From Pseudomonadales bacterium (GTDB lineage Bacteria; Pseudomonadota; Gammaproteobacteria; Pseudomonadales; Azotimanducaceae), in contig JANQKS010000063.1 in the NCBI GenBank assembly GCA_028281005.1, forward strand, positions 1 to 64,000: a stretch of DNA of 64,000 nt. Direction: 5' to 3'. Every line of letters starts with the position of its first letter. The stretch's first letter is position 1. This document shows, piece after piece, positions 63,968 through 64,000 of this stretch. A program made the translations under genes and the position numbers. The notes beneath the pieces are model-generated. The model saw only the letters and a program-made list of their open reading frames with translations, did no database searches and was not told the DNA's origin.

Positions 63968-64000
63968 CAATTTTGTTGCATAGTGAAGCCAACAACTGCG

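Noticed and set aside
1-64000. CRISPR arrays, tRNA or rRNA genes, insertion sequences, phage genes or defence systems
   Set aside because: No regularly spaced repeats, tRNA-like T-loops, transposase or integrase signatures, or known defence genes were found on reading the window.

Overview
The window looks like a chromosomal segment from a free-living, probably marine gammaproteobacterium. The evidence is a type II secretion operon, proteobacterial PyrB, MoaA, MurF, SppA and ETF/ETF-QO genes, DUF1285- and DUF6316-like proteins, and an exosortase A (XrtA/EpsH) exopolysaccharide locus. The genus cannot be fixed from sequence alone. No tRNA, rRNA, CRISPR array, transposase or integrase was seen.

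Left part (1-40 kb): a large surface-polysaccharide locus. At the left edge is the 5' half of a secreted multidomain protein on the minus strand. Next is a minus-strand nucleotide-sugar operon (rfbB, rfbA, DegT-type aminotransferase, glycosyltransferase). The main plus-strand operon (6.4-22.5 kb) encodes a chain-length determinant, an exosortase A fused to an EpsI-like domain, a polysaccharide deacetylase, a NodU-type carbamoyltransferase, a FemAB/GNAT-like protein, glycosyltransferases, an AsnB-type amidotransferase, an O-antigen-ligase/polymerase-like protein, a GMC oxidoreductase with a small Tat-type partner, and a Wzx flippase. It is followed by a hexapeptide acyltransferase, another glycosyltransferase, a secreted jelly-roll protein and an O-acetylation pair (SGNH-like protein plus MBOAT). 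A tight minus-strand cassette (28.3-34.3 kb: RIFT-barrel lyase-like protein, PaaK/CapK-like adenylating enzyme, GT2, CapA) interrupts the locus. A second plus-strand block (34.3-40.1 kb) carries a GT2, the XrtA-type initiating sugar transferase, a small membrane protein, the XrtA-type deacetylase and the XrtA-type FemAB protein. Together these could initiate, assemble, flip, polymerise and heavily decorate a polymer by a Wzx/Wzy-like route. The outer-membrane exporter, the tyrosine kinase, the PrsK/PrsR regulators and any PEP-CTERM substrate are not in the window.

Right part (40-64 kb): housekeeping and accessory genes. A minus-strand gspE-F-G-H-I-J-K-L-M operon lacks gspC and gspD; a short DUF1631-like gene lies downstream of it. 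Then come pyrB, an AP2-domain-like protein, etfA/etfB with divergent ETF-QO, a DUF1285 protein, moaA, a candidate small RNA ending in a strong intrinsic terminator, a DUF6316-like small protein, a stand-alone murF, sppA, a sodium:alanine symporter, glutathione reductase and an acetolactate-synthase-like TPP enzyme.

The most unusual parts are the minus-strand RIFT-barrel/CapK/GT2/CapA cassette, the GMC plus Tat-subunit pair inside an exosortase locus, a 38-codon leader-like ORF coupled to a GT2 gene, an apparent PAP2-phosphatase remnant, and the orphan terminator/sRNA candidate next to moaA.
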